The position numbers were made by a program, and so were the translations under genes. A DNA stretch of 64,000 nt from a bacterium YEK0313 (GTDB lineage Bacteria; Pseudomonadota; Alphaproteobacteria; Rhizobiales; Phreatobacteraceae): contig CCMO02000001.1 in the NCBI GenBank assembly GCA_000751295.2, positions 4,554,615 through 4,618,614 on the forward strand, written 5' to 3'. Shown one piece after another: positions 54,342 through 63,364 of the stretch; the first letter of the stretch is position 1, and each line of letters starts with the position of its first letter. The notes beneath the pieces are model-generated. The model saw only the letters and a list, made by a program, of their open reading frames with translations, did not search any database and had not been told where the DNA came from.

Positions 54342-56444
54342 ATGCCCGACCTTCTCATCGAACTCTTCGGCGAAGAGATCCCGGCCCGCATGCAGGCCGA
54401 CGCCGCAGGTCATCTGCAGAAGGCGGTCACCAATGCCCTGGTCGAACGCGGCTGCCTCTACGAAGGCGCCCGGGCGCTGGTGACGCCGCGCCGGCTTGCC
54501 CTCTCCGTTCACGGCCTGCCGGTCGCGACGCCCGACATCAAGGAAGAGCGCAAGGGGCCGCGGGTCGGCTCGCCCGATGGCGCGATCCAGGGATTCTTGA
54601 AGGCCTCGGGCCTCGCCTCCATCGACCAGGCCAAGATTGAAAGCGACCCGAAGAAGGGCGAGTTCTATGTCGCGGTCATCGAGAAGCCGGGCCGGCCGAC
54701 TGCCGAGGTGATCGCCGAGATCCTGCCGGCCATCGTGCGCAGCTTCCCCTGGCCGAAATCGATGCGCTGGGGTGCGGCCTCCACATCCACCGCCTCGCTG
54801 CGCTGGGTCAGGCCGCTGCATTCGATCGTCTGCACCTTCGGCCCGGAAACCGAGGACCCGGAGGTCATCCGCTTCGATATCGACGGCATCGCTTCCGGCG
54901 ACATCACCCAGGGCCACCGCTTCATGGCCTCCGGCCCGATCAAGGTGAAACGGCTCGACGACTATGTCGCCAAGCTCGAGGCGGCCAAGGTCGTCGCCGA
55001 TCCGGAAGCGCGCAAGAGCCGGATTCTCGCCGATGCCCAGAACCTCTGCTTCGCCCAGGGCTATGAGCTGGTCGAGGACGAGGGCCTGCTGAACGAGGTC
55101 GCCGGGCTCGTCGAATGGCCGGTCGTGCTGATGGGCGATTTCGAGGAGGCCTTCCTCGCCATTCCCGACGAGGTCATCCGCGCCACCATCCGGGCGAACC
55201 AGAAATGTTTCGTCGTCCGCGATCCGAAGACCGGCCGGCTCGCCAGCCGCTTCGTGCTGACCGCCAATCTGGAGGCACGCGACGGCGGCAGGGCGATCGT
55301 TGCCGGCAACGAGAAGGTGATCCGCGCCCGGCTTGCCGACGCGCTCTATTTCTACCAGACCGACCAGCGCCCCCTCCCCGATTTCGAGGACAAGGGCAAG
55401 CCGCTGGACCAGCGCATGGCCAAGCTGCGCGCCCTCAACGTCGTGTTCCACGAAAAGCTCGGCACGCAGGGCGAGCGCGTCGACCGCATCAAGGCCCTGG
55501 CGCGCGAGATCGCGCCGCGGGTCGGCGCGGATGCCGGTCTTGCCGAACGCGCGGCCGAACTTGCCAAGGCCGACCTGATGACCGAGGTGGTCGGCGAGTT
55601 TCCCGAGGTCCAGGGTCTGATGGGGCGCAAATATGCGCTGCTGCAGGGCGAGGCGGAAAGCGTCGCGATCGCCATCGAGGACCACTATCGCCCGCAGGGT
55701 CCCAATGACCGCGTGCCGACCGAACCGACGGCCATCGCCGTGGCGCTCGCCGACAAGCTCGACACGCTGACCGGCTTCTGGCGCATCGACGAAAAGCCGA
55801 CGGGCTCGAAGGACCCCTTCGCGCTGCGCCGGGCGGCGCTCGGCGTCATCAGGCTGATCGTCGAGAACGGCCTGAAACTGCCGTTGAGCTACATTCCCGG
55901 CTTCACCGCCGACCTGCTCGCCTTCTTCCACGACCGGCTGAAAGTGTCGCTGCGCGAAAAGGGCCAGCGGCACGACCTGGTCGATGCCGTTCTGGCCTCC
56001 GGCGACCGGAACGACGACCTTCTGGCCGTCGTCCGGCGGATCGAGGCCCTCGCCGAGCTGCTGGCCACCGAAGACGGCAGGAACCTGCTCGCCGGCACCA
56101 AGCGTGCGGCCAATATCCTGCGCATCGAGGAGAAGAAGGACGGGGTCAGCTATGACGGCGCGCCGGATGCGGCGCTGATCCACGCCGCCGGCCTGCCCGA
56201 GGAGCGCGCGCTGTTCGGGCTGCTGCAATCGGCGGCGGGCCATGCCCGCGACCACGTCGCCAGGGAGGATTTTGCCGGCGCCATGAAGGTGCTCGGGGAA
56301 CTCCGGCCGGCCGTCGACGCTTTCTTCGACAAGGTGACGGTCAATGCCGAGGATCCTGCCGTGCGGGCGAACCGTTTGAGATTGCTCGGCGAATTGCGGA
56401 CGGCCACGGCCGCTGTGGCGGATTTCTCGCGCATCGAGGGGTAA
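54342..56444 (+). CDS. glyS: Glycine-tRNA ligase, beta subunit
   Basis: Large subunit of 700 residues with the family start MPDLLIELFGEEIPARMQ, a RFPKSMRWG-like WPKSMRWG near 140, ALVEWPVVL-like GLVEWPVVLMG, and RANQKCFVV. The C-terminus is the anticodon-binding domain (EDPAVRANRLRLLGEL). It supplies tRNA-binding and editing functions to GlyQ. No strong ribosome site is visible before ATG 54342. Confidence 0.96.
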   Translation: MPDLLIELFGEEIPARMQADAAGHLQKAVTNALVERGCLYEGARALVTPRRLALSVHGLPVATPDIKEERKGPRVGSPDGAIQGFLKASGLASIDQAKIESDPKKGEFYVAVIEKPGRPTAEVIAEILPAIVRSFPWPKSMRWGAASTSTASLRWVRPLHSIVCTFGPETEDPEVIRFDIDGIASGDITQGHRFMASGPIKVKRLDDYVAKLEAAKVVADPEARKSRILADAQNLCFAQGYELVEDEGLLNEVAGLVEWPVVLMGDFEEAFLAIPDEVIRATIRANQKCFVVRDPKTGRLASRFVLTANLEARDGGRAIVAGNEKVIRARLADALYFYQTDQRPLPDFEDKGKPLDQRMAKLRALNVVFHEKLGTQGERVDRIKALAREIAPRVGADAGLAERAAELAKADLMTEVVGEFPEVQGLMGRKYALLQGEAESVAIAIEDHYRPQGPNDRVPTEPTAIAVALADKLDTLTGFWRIDEKPTGSKDPFALRRAALGVIRLIVENGLKLPLSYIPGFTADLLAFFHDRLKVSLREKGQRHDLVDAVLASGDRNDDLLAVVRRIEALAELLATEDGRNLLAGTKRAANILRIEEKKDGVSYDGAPDAALIHAAGLPEERALFGLLQSAAGHARDHVAREDFAGAMKVLGELRPAVDAFFDKVTVNAEDPAVRANRLRLLGELRTATAAVADFSRIEG

Positions 56445-56477
56445 GGCGGCGCGCCCGCTTCCCCGGCGAAAAGGGGG

Positions 56478-57197
56478 ATGAGCGTGCCGAAAGCGCCCGA
56501 CCGCACGAGCAGCGCAGATGCCGCCCCCCGCCGGGAGGGTCTCCCGGCGCTCGACCGGGCCCTGTCGCTCCTCGCCGCCTTTACCGTCGACCGACCGACG
56601 CCCAGCCTCACCGAGCTCGCCGCCGAAAACCGGGTCTACCGGGCGACCGTCCAGCGCGTGATGGCCTCGTTCGAGCAGGCCGGCCTGGTGCGCCGGCTCG
56701 ATGGCGGCCGCTATGCGCTCGGGTCCGAGATTGCCCGCCTCAACCATGTCCGCACCTCGGGCTCGGCGCTGGAGGCCCTGGTCATGCCGGTGTTGCGCGC
56801 GCTCGCGGACGCGGCCCGCGAAAGCGCGACCTTCTACATCCGCCAGGGCAACAAGCGGCTCTGCCTCTGCCGGGTCGGCCTGCCGGGAGAGGAGACCGAC
56901 CAGTTCGCCGCCGGCGCCCTGCGCCCGCTCGACCGCGGTTCGAGCGGGCGTGTCCTGCTCGCCTTTTCGGGCGAGCCCGGGCCCCTCTACGACCAGATCC
57001 GGCGCGAGCGCATCGTCGGCCTCGCGGGCGACCGGGTGGCCGACGTCGCCGGCATCGCCGCACCGGTTTTCGGGGTTGCCGGCGAACTGGTCGGCGCGGT
57101 GGCGCTGACCATGCCGCGAGACCGGCTCCAGGCCGCCGACCCCCGGCTCGTCGCCGATGCGGCAAGCCGCCTCACCACTCTGCTCGGGCGCGGCTGA
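56478..57197 (+). CDS. IclR family transcriptional regulator
   Basis: Regulator of 239 residues. The N-terminal winged helix (about 20-80) has LPALDRALSLLAAF and NRVYRATVQRVMASFEQAGLVRR (in two helices). The effector domain follows with RESATFYIRQGNKRLCLCRVG and RGSSGRVLLAFSG. Members sense aromatic or small organic acids; no adjacent pathway suggests the ligand. It starts 33 bp after glyS. Confidence 0.88.
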   Translation: MSVPKAPDRTSSADAAPRREGLPALDRALSLLAAFTVDRPTPSLTELAAENRVYRATVQRVMASFEQAGLVRRLDGGRYALGSEIARLNHVRTSGSALEALVMPVLRALADAARESATFYIRQGNKRLCLCRVGLPGEETDQFAAGALRPLDRGSSGRVLLAFSGEPGPLYDQIRRERIVGLAGDRVADVAGIAAPVFGVAGELVGAVALTMPRDRLQAADPRLVADAASRLTTLLGRG

Positions 57198-57337
57198 GCT
57201 CGCCTTACCAGATTGAGACAGCACGCAAAAACACGCAGAACGAGAGAATGAAGCCCCTCGACATCATCCGGAAACACGGGCTGATGATAAGCCCAGCGTC
57301 GATGCCGCGAAGCGGCGCTGCCTCCGGAGATACCTTC

Positions 57338-57682
57338 ATGAAAAAGACCATCCTGGCCCTTGCGACCGGCCTCGCCATGATGATCGGCGCCGGCGCGGCA
57401 CAGGCCTGCGACCGGGGCAGCGAAGTCTGCTCGTTCCAGCTGTTCAACAATACCAGCGTCGAGCTCGAATCGTTCTGGGCTTCGCCGCCGAGCGTCGACA
57501 ACTGGGAGAACGACATTCTCGGCGACCGCACGCTCGCCGCCGGCCGCACCATGACCATCGACATGTCCGACGGCCGCCCGGACTGCATCTACGACTTCAA
57601 GTTCAAGTTCGCCGATGGCGACATCGTCGAGAAGCGCCGCATCAACGTCTGCCGGCTCGGCCGGTACACGCTGAACGAGTGA
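57338..57682 (+). CDS. Small exported protein with conserved cysteines, unknown
   Basis: Product of 114 residues with a typical signal peptide (MKKTILALATGLAMMIGAG, cut near AQA). The mature part reads FQLFNNTSVELESFWASP, WENDILGDRTL and DGRPDCIYDFKFKFADGD, a recurrent small periplasmic family in Hyphomicrobiales that I know only as hypothetical. Four cysteines could form two disulfides. GGAG precedes ATG 57338. Confidence 0.65.
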   Translation: MKKTILALATGLAMMIGAGAAQACDRGSEVCSFQLFNNTSVELESFWASPPSVDNWENDILGDRTLAAGRTMTIDMSDGRPDCIYDFKFKFADGDIVEKRRINVCRLGRYTLNE

Positions 57683-57698
57683 TCGGGACGCTGGGATC

Positions 57699-58022
57699 GT
57701 GACGCCTGGCAACCCGGCGCCGCGCGCCGGCCGGCGCCGGCCCTTGTTGCTGCATCTCCTTCCGCTGGCGCTCGGCCTCGCCATTCTCCTTGTGGGCTTC
57801 GTCTGGTTCGATCCGCTCTGGCCGGCGCAGGACATGCCGCCGGCCGTCGCCGAGCGCTACCGTCAGGCCGCCGCGCGCGCGGCGGCGATCTATGCGGTCG
57901 GCGGCTGGGCCTCCGCCGCCGGCCTCGCCTGGTTCATAGCCGTCGCCGTGCTCGGGTCGCTGCGCCGCCGGGCGGCGAGCAGCGCGAGCGCGCATCGTCC
58001 CGGCCGACCACCGGAACGTTAG
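57699..58022 (+). CDS. Two-helix membrane protein, unknown
   Basis: GTG start gives 107 residues: a basic N-terminus, a helix at about 19-38 (LLPLALGLAILLVGFVWF), a loop with Pro-rich DPLWPAQDMPPAV, a second helix at about 67-87, and a basic tail. It lies 16 bp after the small exported-protein gene. The family is not recognised; it could be a chance frame but the helix pattern and codon use support it. Confidence 0.5.
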   Translation: MTPGNPAPRAGRRRPLLLHLLPLALGLAILLVGFVWFDPLWPAQDMPPAVAERYRQAAARAAAIYAVGGWASAAGLAWFIAVAVLGSLRRRAASSASAHRPGRPPER

Positions 58023-58091
58023 GGAACCTCCATTCTCCACGGCGGAGCCGATGACATGCCGTCCCCGGGGGCGTGGGATGCGCCGCCGCTC

Positions 58092-58862
58092 TCAGGCGCC
58101 GAGGCCCGCGCCGTCGCGCAGAACGGCTTCCGCTTCCGGCAAAGGCCGGCCCTCGGCATCGGCCAGAACCAGGCCGGGCAGGATCGCGACCGGCGCGCGC
58201 GAGCCCTTGATGCCGGTCACGAGGAGCCGGTTGGCGGCAGCGGCCGGGCGTGGATGAACCGGCCTGAGGCTGACGCCACCGAACCGACCGGCCAGCGCGG
58301 CGAGCAAGGCGGCCGGGTGATCGGCCCGATGGATCATCGTCAGGGTGCCGCCGGGCCGCAGAACCGCGGCGGCAGCACGCACGAAGGCACCGAGCAGGTC
58401 GTCATCCGCCTGATGGGCGCGCCGCTTCGCATCGTCGGGCGAACTCCGATGGCGCGCAGCGTCGTGAAACGGCGGATTGCTCATCACCCGGTCGATACTG
58501 TCCCTGGCCAGTCCCGCCTTTTCGCGGACGACGCCGCGCGCCCCCGCATCGACGACGATCACCTTCGTCCGCTCGCCAAGGCCGTTGGCCACGGCATTGT
58601 CCGCGGCAAGGCTTGCGAGCCGGGGATCCACCTCGACCAGCGTGAGCGCGCCGACCGCCACCCGGGCAGCCAGGCAGAGGCCCGCGGTGCCGACGCCGGC
58701 GCCAAGGTCCAGCACGCTCTCACCCGGCAGGGCCGGCACCGCAGCGGCCAGCAGCACGGCATCATGACCGGCCCGATGGCCGCGCCGCGGCTGGGTGAGC
58801 TTGACGCGACCGCCGAGCACGCTGTCGGTCGTCACCGCGATATCGACAGCTCCGTCCTGCAC
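58092..58862 (-). CDS. TrmN6/YfiC-like SAM-dependent methyltransferase
   Basis: N6-adenine-type methyltransferase of 256 residues: SAM loop VLDLGAGVGTAGLCLA (50-65), acidic end of strand 2 LVEVDP (75-80), and the substrate motif NPPF (129-132). The N-terminal RRGHRAGHDAVLLAAAVP matches enzymes that modify A37 of tRNA1-Val. tRNA specificity is inferred. It is followed upstream by a DUF2007 gene on the same strand. Confidence 0.8.
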   Translation of the reverse strand: MQDGAVDIAVTTDSVLGGRVKLTQPRRGHRAGHDAVLLAAAVPALPGESVLDLGAGVGTAGLCLAARVAVGALTLVEVDPRLASLAADNAVANGLGERTKVIVVDAGARGVVREKAGLARDSIDRVMSNPPFHDAARHRSSPDDAKRRAHQADDDLLGAFVRAAAAVLRPGGTLTMIHRADHPAALLAALAGRFGGVSLRPVHPRPAAAANRLLVTGIKGSRAPVAILPGLVLADAEGRPLPEAEAVLRDGAGLGA

Positions 58863-58977
58863 CGTTGAATTGTCTCCGCCGATCGCATGCGCGTCCCGCG
58901 CCGTGAGCGCGGGCGGTCGGCCATCGATGCCACAAAAGCCGGATGCCGCGAAGGCCGCGCGGCCGCAAGCCGCGGCT

Positions 58978-59208
58978 TCAGCTCTTCACGGGCCGCAATT
59001 CGTCGCCGAGCCCGGCTTCGGCGATCAGCCTGCGCGCCCGGACGGCCATGGCCTCCGGCACCAGAATGCGCATCGGAAAGGCCACGATGCGGGCTTCGAT
59101 CGCGGAAATGTGTCTGTCTGCGACAATGACGGCAATGCCGGCGCTGCCGAGCAGGCTCTCGATGGCCGAGACCAGGACGGGATCGGGCGTTCGGATGATC
59201 TCTTCCAA
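58978..59208 (-). CDS. DUF2007 (putative signal-transducing) domain protein
   Basis: Protein of 76 residues: MEEIIRTPDPVLVSAIESLL, IAVIVADRHIS and ILVPEAMAVRARRLI match DUF2007, a small alpha-beta fold distantly like PII. It is divergent to the polyprenyl synthase gene with a 92-bp gap and precedes the methyltransferase. The role is unknown. Confidence 0.8.
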   Translation of the reverse strand: MEEIIRTPDPVLVSAIESLLGSAGIAVIVADRHISAIEARIVAFPMRILVPEAMAVRARRLIAEAGLGDELRPVKS

Positions 59209-59300
59209 GCGATATTCCCCTTTGCGACGCCCTCAATGCGACTTTTCGCGACGATGGGACGGCTTGTGATGCTAGCACCTTCTTTCTATGGTCCGCCGAA

Positions 59301-60332
59301 ATGCAATCGAACCCGGAGCATGGCGTGGCAGTCGTCGTCCCCTTCGAGAAGGTCAATGCCTCGATCGAGGCCATGGTCCGCGCGACCAAGGCCGACATGG
59401 AGCGCGTCAACGCGATGATCCTGTCGCGGACCGGATCGGACGTCACCATGATCCCGGAAGTGGCGAATCATCTGATCTCCTCGGGCGGCAAGCGCCTGCG
59501 GCCGATGCTGACGCTGGCGACGGCGGCCCTGTCGGGCTATCGCGGCGATGGCCATATCCGGCTCGCCGCGTCGGTCGAGTTCATGCATACGGCAACGCTC
59601 CTGCACGACGACGTGGTCGACGAGAGCGACATGCGCCGCGGCAAGCCGGCGGCGCGCATGGTCTGGGGCAACGAAGCCTCCGTCCTGGTCGGCGACTTCC
59701 TGCTCGGCCAGGCCTTCAAGATGATGGTCGAGGTCGGCTCGCTGCGCGCCCTCGACATTCTCTCGACGGCCGCCGCGGTCATTGCCGAAGGCGAGGTCAT
59801 GCAGCTCGCCGCCGCCAAGAACACCGCGACGACGGAGGACGAATATCTCGCCGTCGTCAGCGCCAAGACGGCGGAACTGTTCGCCGCGGCCTGCGAGGTC
59901 GGCCCGGTCATTGCCGAACGGCCGAAGGCCGAGCAGGCGGCCGCCCGCGCCTATGGCATGAATCTCGGCATCGCCTTCCAGCTCGTCGACGATGCGCTCG
60001 ACTATGGCGGCAAGTCGCAGAAGCTCGGCAAGAATGTCGGCGACGATTTCCGCGAGGGCAAGATCACCCTGCCGGTCGTGCTGGCCTTCCGCCGCGGGCC
60101 CGAGGACGAGCGCGCCTTCTGGAAGCGCACGCTGGTCGAAGGCGAGATCGCCGACGGCGACCTCGAGACTGCCATCGGCCTCATGACCAAGCACGGCGCT
60201 CTCGCCGACACCGTCGAGCGGGCCCGCCACTATGGCGACAAGGCCAACGACGCGCTCGCGCTTTTCCCCGACGGCGCGATGAAGCACGCCCTGATGGAAG
60301 CGGTCGCCTTCTGCATCGCCCGGGCCTACTGA
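59301..60332 (+). CDS. ispB: Long-chain polyprenyl diphosphate synthase (quinone side chain)
   Basis: Trans-prenyltransferase of 343 residues with GGKRLRP (62-68), the first Asp-rich motif LLHDDVVDES (Asp103, Asp104, Asp107) and the second QLVDDALDY (near 230). It builds the octaprenyl or decaprenyl tail of ubiquinone. In Alphaproteobacteria the product is usually decaprenyl; chain length cannot be read here. queC starts 1 bp after its stop. Confidence 0.9.
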   Translation: MQSNPEHGVAVVVPFEKVNASIEAMVRATKADMERVNAMILSRTGSDVTMIPEVANHLISSGGKRLRPMLTLATAALSGYRGDGHIRLAASVEFMHTATLLHDDVVDESDMRRGKPAARMVWGNEASVLVGDFLLGQAFKMMVEVGSLRALDILSTAAAVIAEGEVMQLAAAKNTATTEDEYLAVVSAKTAELFAAACEVGPVIAERPKAEQAAARAYGMNLGIAFQLVDDALDYGGKSQKLGKNVGDDFREGKITLPVVLAFRRGPEDERAFWKRTLVEGEIADGDLETAIGLMTKHGALADTVERARHYGDKANDALALFPDGAMKHALMEAVAFCIARAY

Positions 60333-60333
60333 C

Positions 60334-61059
60334 ATGGCCGAGAGCGGCGCGGCGGACGGCAGCGCGGGCGCCCTGGTGCTGTTTTCCGGCGGCCAGGATT
60401 CCTCCACCTGCCTCGCCTGGGCGCTCGACCGCTTCGGCAGCGTCGAGACGCTCGGCTTCGACTACGGCCAGCGCCATCACGTCGAGCTGGAATGCCGCTC
60501 GGCGATCCGCGACGGCCTCGCCCGCCTCGACCCGGCCTGGGCCGGCCGGCTCGGCCCCGACCACACGATCGGGCTGAAGGCGCTCGGCGAGATCTCCGAC
60601 ACCGCGCTGACCGACGACGTCGCCATCGCCATGACCGAAGGCGGCCTGCCGAACACCTTCGTTCCCGGCCGCAACCTGATCTTCCTGACCTTCGCCGCCG
60701 CCCTCGCCTATCGGCGCGGGCTGAAGCACATCGTCACCGGCGTGTGCGAGACCGACTATTCCGGCTATCCCGACTGCCGCGACGATACGATCAAGGCGCT
60801 CCAGGTGGCGCTCAATCTCGGCATGGACAAGCGTTTCGTCCTGCATACGCCGCTGATGTGGATCGACAAGGCGGAGACCTGGGCGCTGACCGAGAGGCTC
60901 GGTGGCGAGCCTCTGGTCACGCTGATCCGCGAGCAGTCCCATTCCTGCTATCTCGGCGACCGCAGCCACCGCCATGACTGGGGTTTCGGCTGCGGCACCT
61001 GCCCGGCCTGCCAACTGAGGGCGGACGGCTATCGCCGCTTCGTCGCGGCGGCGGCCTGA
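60334..61059 (+). CDS. queC: 7-cyano-7-deazaguanine synthase
   Basis: Queuosine pathway enzyme of 241 residues that makes preQ0 from 7-carboxy-7-deazaguanine and ammonia with ATP. The PP-loop is FSGGQDSST (17-25), FDYGQRHHVEL follows, and the zinc cysteines lie in SHSCYLGD and GCGTCPACQLR. It appears co-transcribed with ispB. No other que gene is in the window. Confidence 0.95.
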   Translation: MAESGAADGSAGALVLFSGGQDSSTCLAWALDRFGSVETLGFDYGQRHHVELECRSAIRDGLARLDPAWAGRLGPDHTIGLKALGEISDTALTDDVAIAMTEGGLPNTFVPGRNLIFLTFAAALAYRRGLKHIVTGVCETDYSGYPDCRDDTIKALQVALNLGMDKRFVLHTPLMWIDKAETWALTERLGGEPLVTLIREQSHSCYLGDRSHRHDWGFGCGTCPACQLRADGYRRFVAAAA

Positions 61060-61061
61060 CG

Positions 61062-61901
61062 TCATCCGGCGCCGGCCCGCCCCGCGGCAAGTGCCTCGGC
61101 CATGATCTTCGCCGTCTCGTCGAAATGGCGCCAGAGATCCGGATCGACCGGGTTGGGGGCGCCGAAATAGCCCTGGGGCGTCAGGACCCGCGCGTCGTCG
61201 CCGCCCTTTCGCCAGGCCGGCAAGTCGTCGCTGGTCAGCGCGGTCGGCGGCAGGCCGCGCAGCGCGTCGTAGTCGACGGTCTGCGGAAAATAGCGCACGA
61301 TCGCCGCCGTCTCGTATTCGTCGGCATGGACGCCGAACACGCCCGTCAACCGGAACGCTTCGAGCGCCGGCACCGGTTGCCAGGGCACCCAGATCGGCTC
61401 GGCCCCAGTCATGCCGAGCCGGGCGAACATGCGCCAGCGGAACGGCGTGTAAAGCCAGCGCGCGCCGGTGTCGCCGCGGCCGTGGCGGGTCAGCAGCACG
61501 TCGCGGATCATCTCGTTATGCGCGAGGTCGCCGTGGTGGCTGATCACCAGCACCTCGCGGAAGCCGTTGGCGATCAGCGAACCGATGACGTCGTCGAGCA
61601 GCATGGCCGCGGTCTCGGGGCGGATGCGGAAGCTGCCGGCAAAATCCGCGAGCACGGTGTTGATGCCCCAATAATAGGGCGGTGCGACCAGCGCCTCGAC
61701 GCCCTGCCGGCCGGCATAGGCCGATGTCAGCCGCGACAGGGCGAGAGCGATGAAGGCGTCGGTGCCGACAGGCAGATGCGGCCCATGGCATTCGATGACG
61801 CCGACCGGCAGAATGGCGAGCGCGCCGCGGCCGGCCGCCGCCGCGACTGCGGTCGCGGTCATTTCCGCCATGGTGCCGGCCATCAGGCTGTCCTGGTTCA
61901 T
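61062..61901 (-). CDS. Creatininase family amidohydrolase
   Basis: Metal-dependent hydrolase of 279 residues with PVGVIECHGPHLPVGTD (Glu37, His42, Asp48 as metal ligands) and the later HHGDLAHNEMI loop. Family members open creatinine or act on formamides and mycofactocin precursors. Its location next to livF, livG and livM suggests that it processes a compound brought in by that transporter. ATG 61901 has GAGAGG upstream. Confidence 0.85.
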   Translation of the reverse strand: MNQDSLMAGTMAEMTATAVAAAAGRGALAILPVGVIECHGPHLPVGTDAFIALALSRLTSAYAGRQGVEALVAPPYYWGINTVLADFAGSFRIRPETAAMLLDDVIGSLIANGFREVLVISHHGDLAHNEMIRDVLLTRHGRGDTGARWLYTPFRWRMFARLGMTGAEPIWVPWQPVPALEAFRLTGVFGVHADEYETAAIVRYFPQTVDYDALRGLPPTALTSDDLPAWRKGGDDARVLTPQGYFGAPNPVDPDLWRHFDETAKIMAEALAAGRAGAG

Positions 61902-61920
61902 GGGGTCGGATCCTCTCGTT

Positions 61921-62616
61921 TCAGACCGCGATCCATTGCTGGACGCGACCAAAATCGGCGAGCAGCTCCGTCGAGCGCCCGCTCAGCACGATGTGGCCAC
62001 GGTCGAGCACGATCGCCCGGTCGCTGAGCCGCAAGGCATCCTCGGCACGCTGCTCGACGATGATGGTGGCAAAGCCCTCCTCGCTGCGCAGTCGCGCCAG
62101 GGTCTGCTCGAGCTCGTCGACGATGACCGGCGCGAGGCCTTCGAACGGCTCGTCGAGCAGCAGCAGCTTCGGATTGGTCATGAGGGAGCGGCCGATGGCG
62201 AGCATCTGCTGTTCGCCTCCCGACAGCTTGTCGCCGCCATTGCCGCGCCGCTCCTTCAGCCGCGGGAACAGACGATAGATGTCGGCGAGGCCGAAGCGGC
62301 CCGGCCGGCCGGCGACCCTGAGATTTTCCTCCACCGTCAGCGACGGGAAGATGTCGCGCTCCTGCGGCACCCAGCCGAGCCCGAGCCGGGCGCGGGCATG
62401 GCCCGGCAGGGACGAGAAATCGCCGCCGGCCCAGCGCAGCGCGCCGCTCCGGCGCGTCGCATGGCCCATGATGGCGAGCATCAGGGTGGTCTTGCCGACG
62501 CCGTTGCGGCCGAGCACGGCAAGGCCCTCATGCGCGTCGAGGCTGAAGCTGATGTCGTCGAGCACCAGCGCCTCGCCATAGCCGGCGGCCAGCCCTTCGA
62601 TCTCAAGCAGCGGCAT
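61921..62616 (-). CDS. ABC transporter ATP-binding protein (LivF type)
   Basis: ATPase of 231 residues: Walker A GRNGVGKTT, signature LSGGEQQM, Walker B LLLLDEPFEGLAP. LivF-type subunits energise uptake of branched-chain amino acids, amides or urea. Its start overlaps the end of the LivG gene by 14 bases. The creatininase gene follows after 19 bp. Confidence 0.92.
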   Translation of the reverse strand: MPLLEIEGLAAGYGEALVLDDISFSLDAHEGLAVLGRNGVGKTTLMLAIMGHATRRSGALRWAGGDFSSLPGHARARLGLGWVPQERDIFPSLTVEENLRVAGRPGRFGLADIYRLFPRLKERRGNGGDKLSGGEQQMLAIGRSLMTNPKLLLLDEPFEGLAPVIVDELEQTLARLRSEEGFATIIVEQRAEDALRLSDRAIVLDRGHIVLSGRSTELLADFGRVQQWIAV

Positions 62617-63364
62617 GATGCCCCCGGCGTCCCAGATAGACTTCCCTCACCCGCTCGTCGCGCGAGATCTCGCCCGGCGTGCCTTCGGTCAAGACCTCGC
62701 CCGCCACCAGCACGGTGATCCGCTCGGCGAAGCGGAAGACCAGGTTCATGTCGTGCTCGATGAACAGAACGGTCAGGTCGCGCGGCAGTGCCGCGATCCG
62801 CTCGAAGATGGCTTCGCTCTGGGTGGTCGGCACGCCGGCGGCCGGCTCGTCGAGGATCAGGACCTTCGGCCGGGTCGCGAGCGCGATGGCGATCTCGACG
62901 AGCCGGCGCATGCCATAGGGCAAGGCGCTGACCTCGTCGCCGGCCCGGGCGCCGAGGCCGACGAGCTCGACAAGGCTGCGCGCCTCGTCGATCGCCCGCC
63001 GCTCGGCCGCCAGCGCACGCCAGAAGATACCGGCCCGCCCGGCCCGCTCGGTGACCGCGATCAGCACGTTCTCCAGAACCGTCAGCCCGGCGAAGAGCTG
63101 GTTGATCTGGAAGGTGCGGGCAAGGCCGCGATGGACCCGGGCCGCCTGCGACAGGCCGGTCGCGTCCGCGCCGCAGATGCGCACCGTGCCGGCGCTCGCG
63201 GCGATCGCTCCCGTCAGCGCGTGGACGAAGGAGGTCTTGCCCGCGCCGTTCGGGCCGATGATGGCGCGCCGGCTGCCGGCCTCGACTGCCATCGAGACCT
63301 TGTTGACGGCGACGAAGCTGTTGAAGCGCAGCGTCAGGTTTTCGACGTCGAGGGCAAGGTTCAC
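62603..63364 (-). CDS. ABC transporter ATP-binding protein (LivG type)
   Basis: ATPase of 253 residues: Walker A GPNGAGKTS, signature region LPYGMRRLVEIA, Walker B VLILDEPAAGV, switch His in IEHDM. The LPYG variant of the signature is normal for LivG proteins. Its ATG overlaps the permease stop in an ATGA junction. Confidence 0.92.
   Translation of the reverse strand: MNLALDVENLTLRFNSFVAVNKVSMAVEAGSRRAIIGPNGAGKTSFVHALTGAIAASAGTVRICGADATGLSQAARVHRGLARTFQINQLFAGLTVLENVLIAVTERAGRAGIFWRALAAERRAIDEARSLVELVGLGARAGDEVSALPYGMRRLVEIAIALATRPKVLILDEPAAGVPTTQSEAIFERIAALPRDLTVLFIEHDMNLVFRFAERITVLVAGEVLTEGTPGEISRDERVREVYLGRRGHHAAA

Noticed and set aside
53796..57224. Open frame of 1142 codons on the minus strand opposite glyS and the IclR gene
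   Set aside because: It runs antisense to glyS, IclR and the gene before glyS, which are firmly identified. Its translation is Arg/Asp/Gly-rich with no domain; it is a by-product of high GC codon use.
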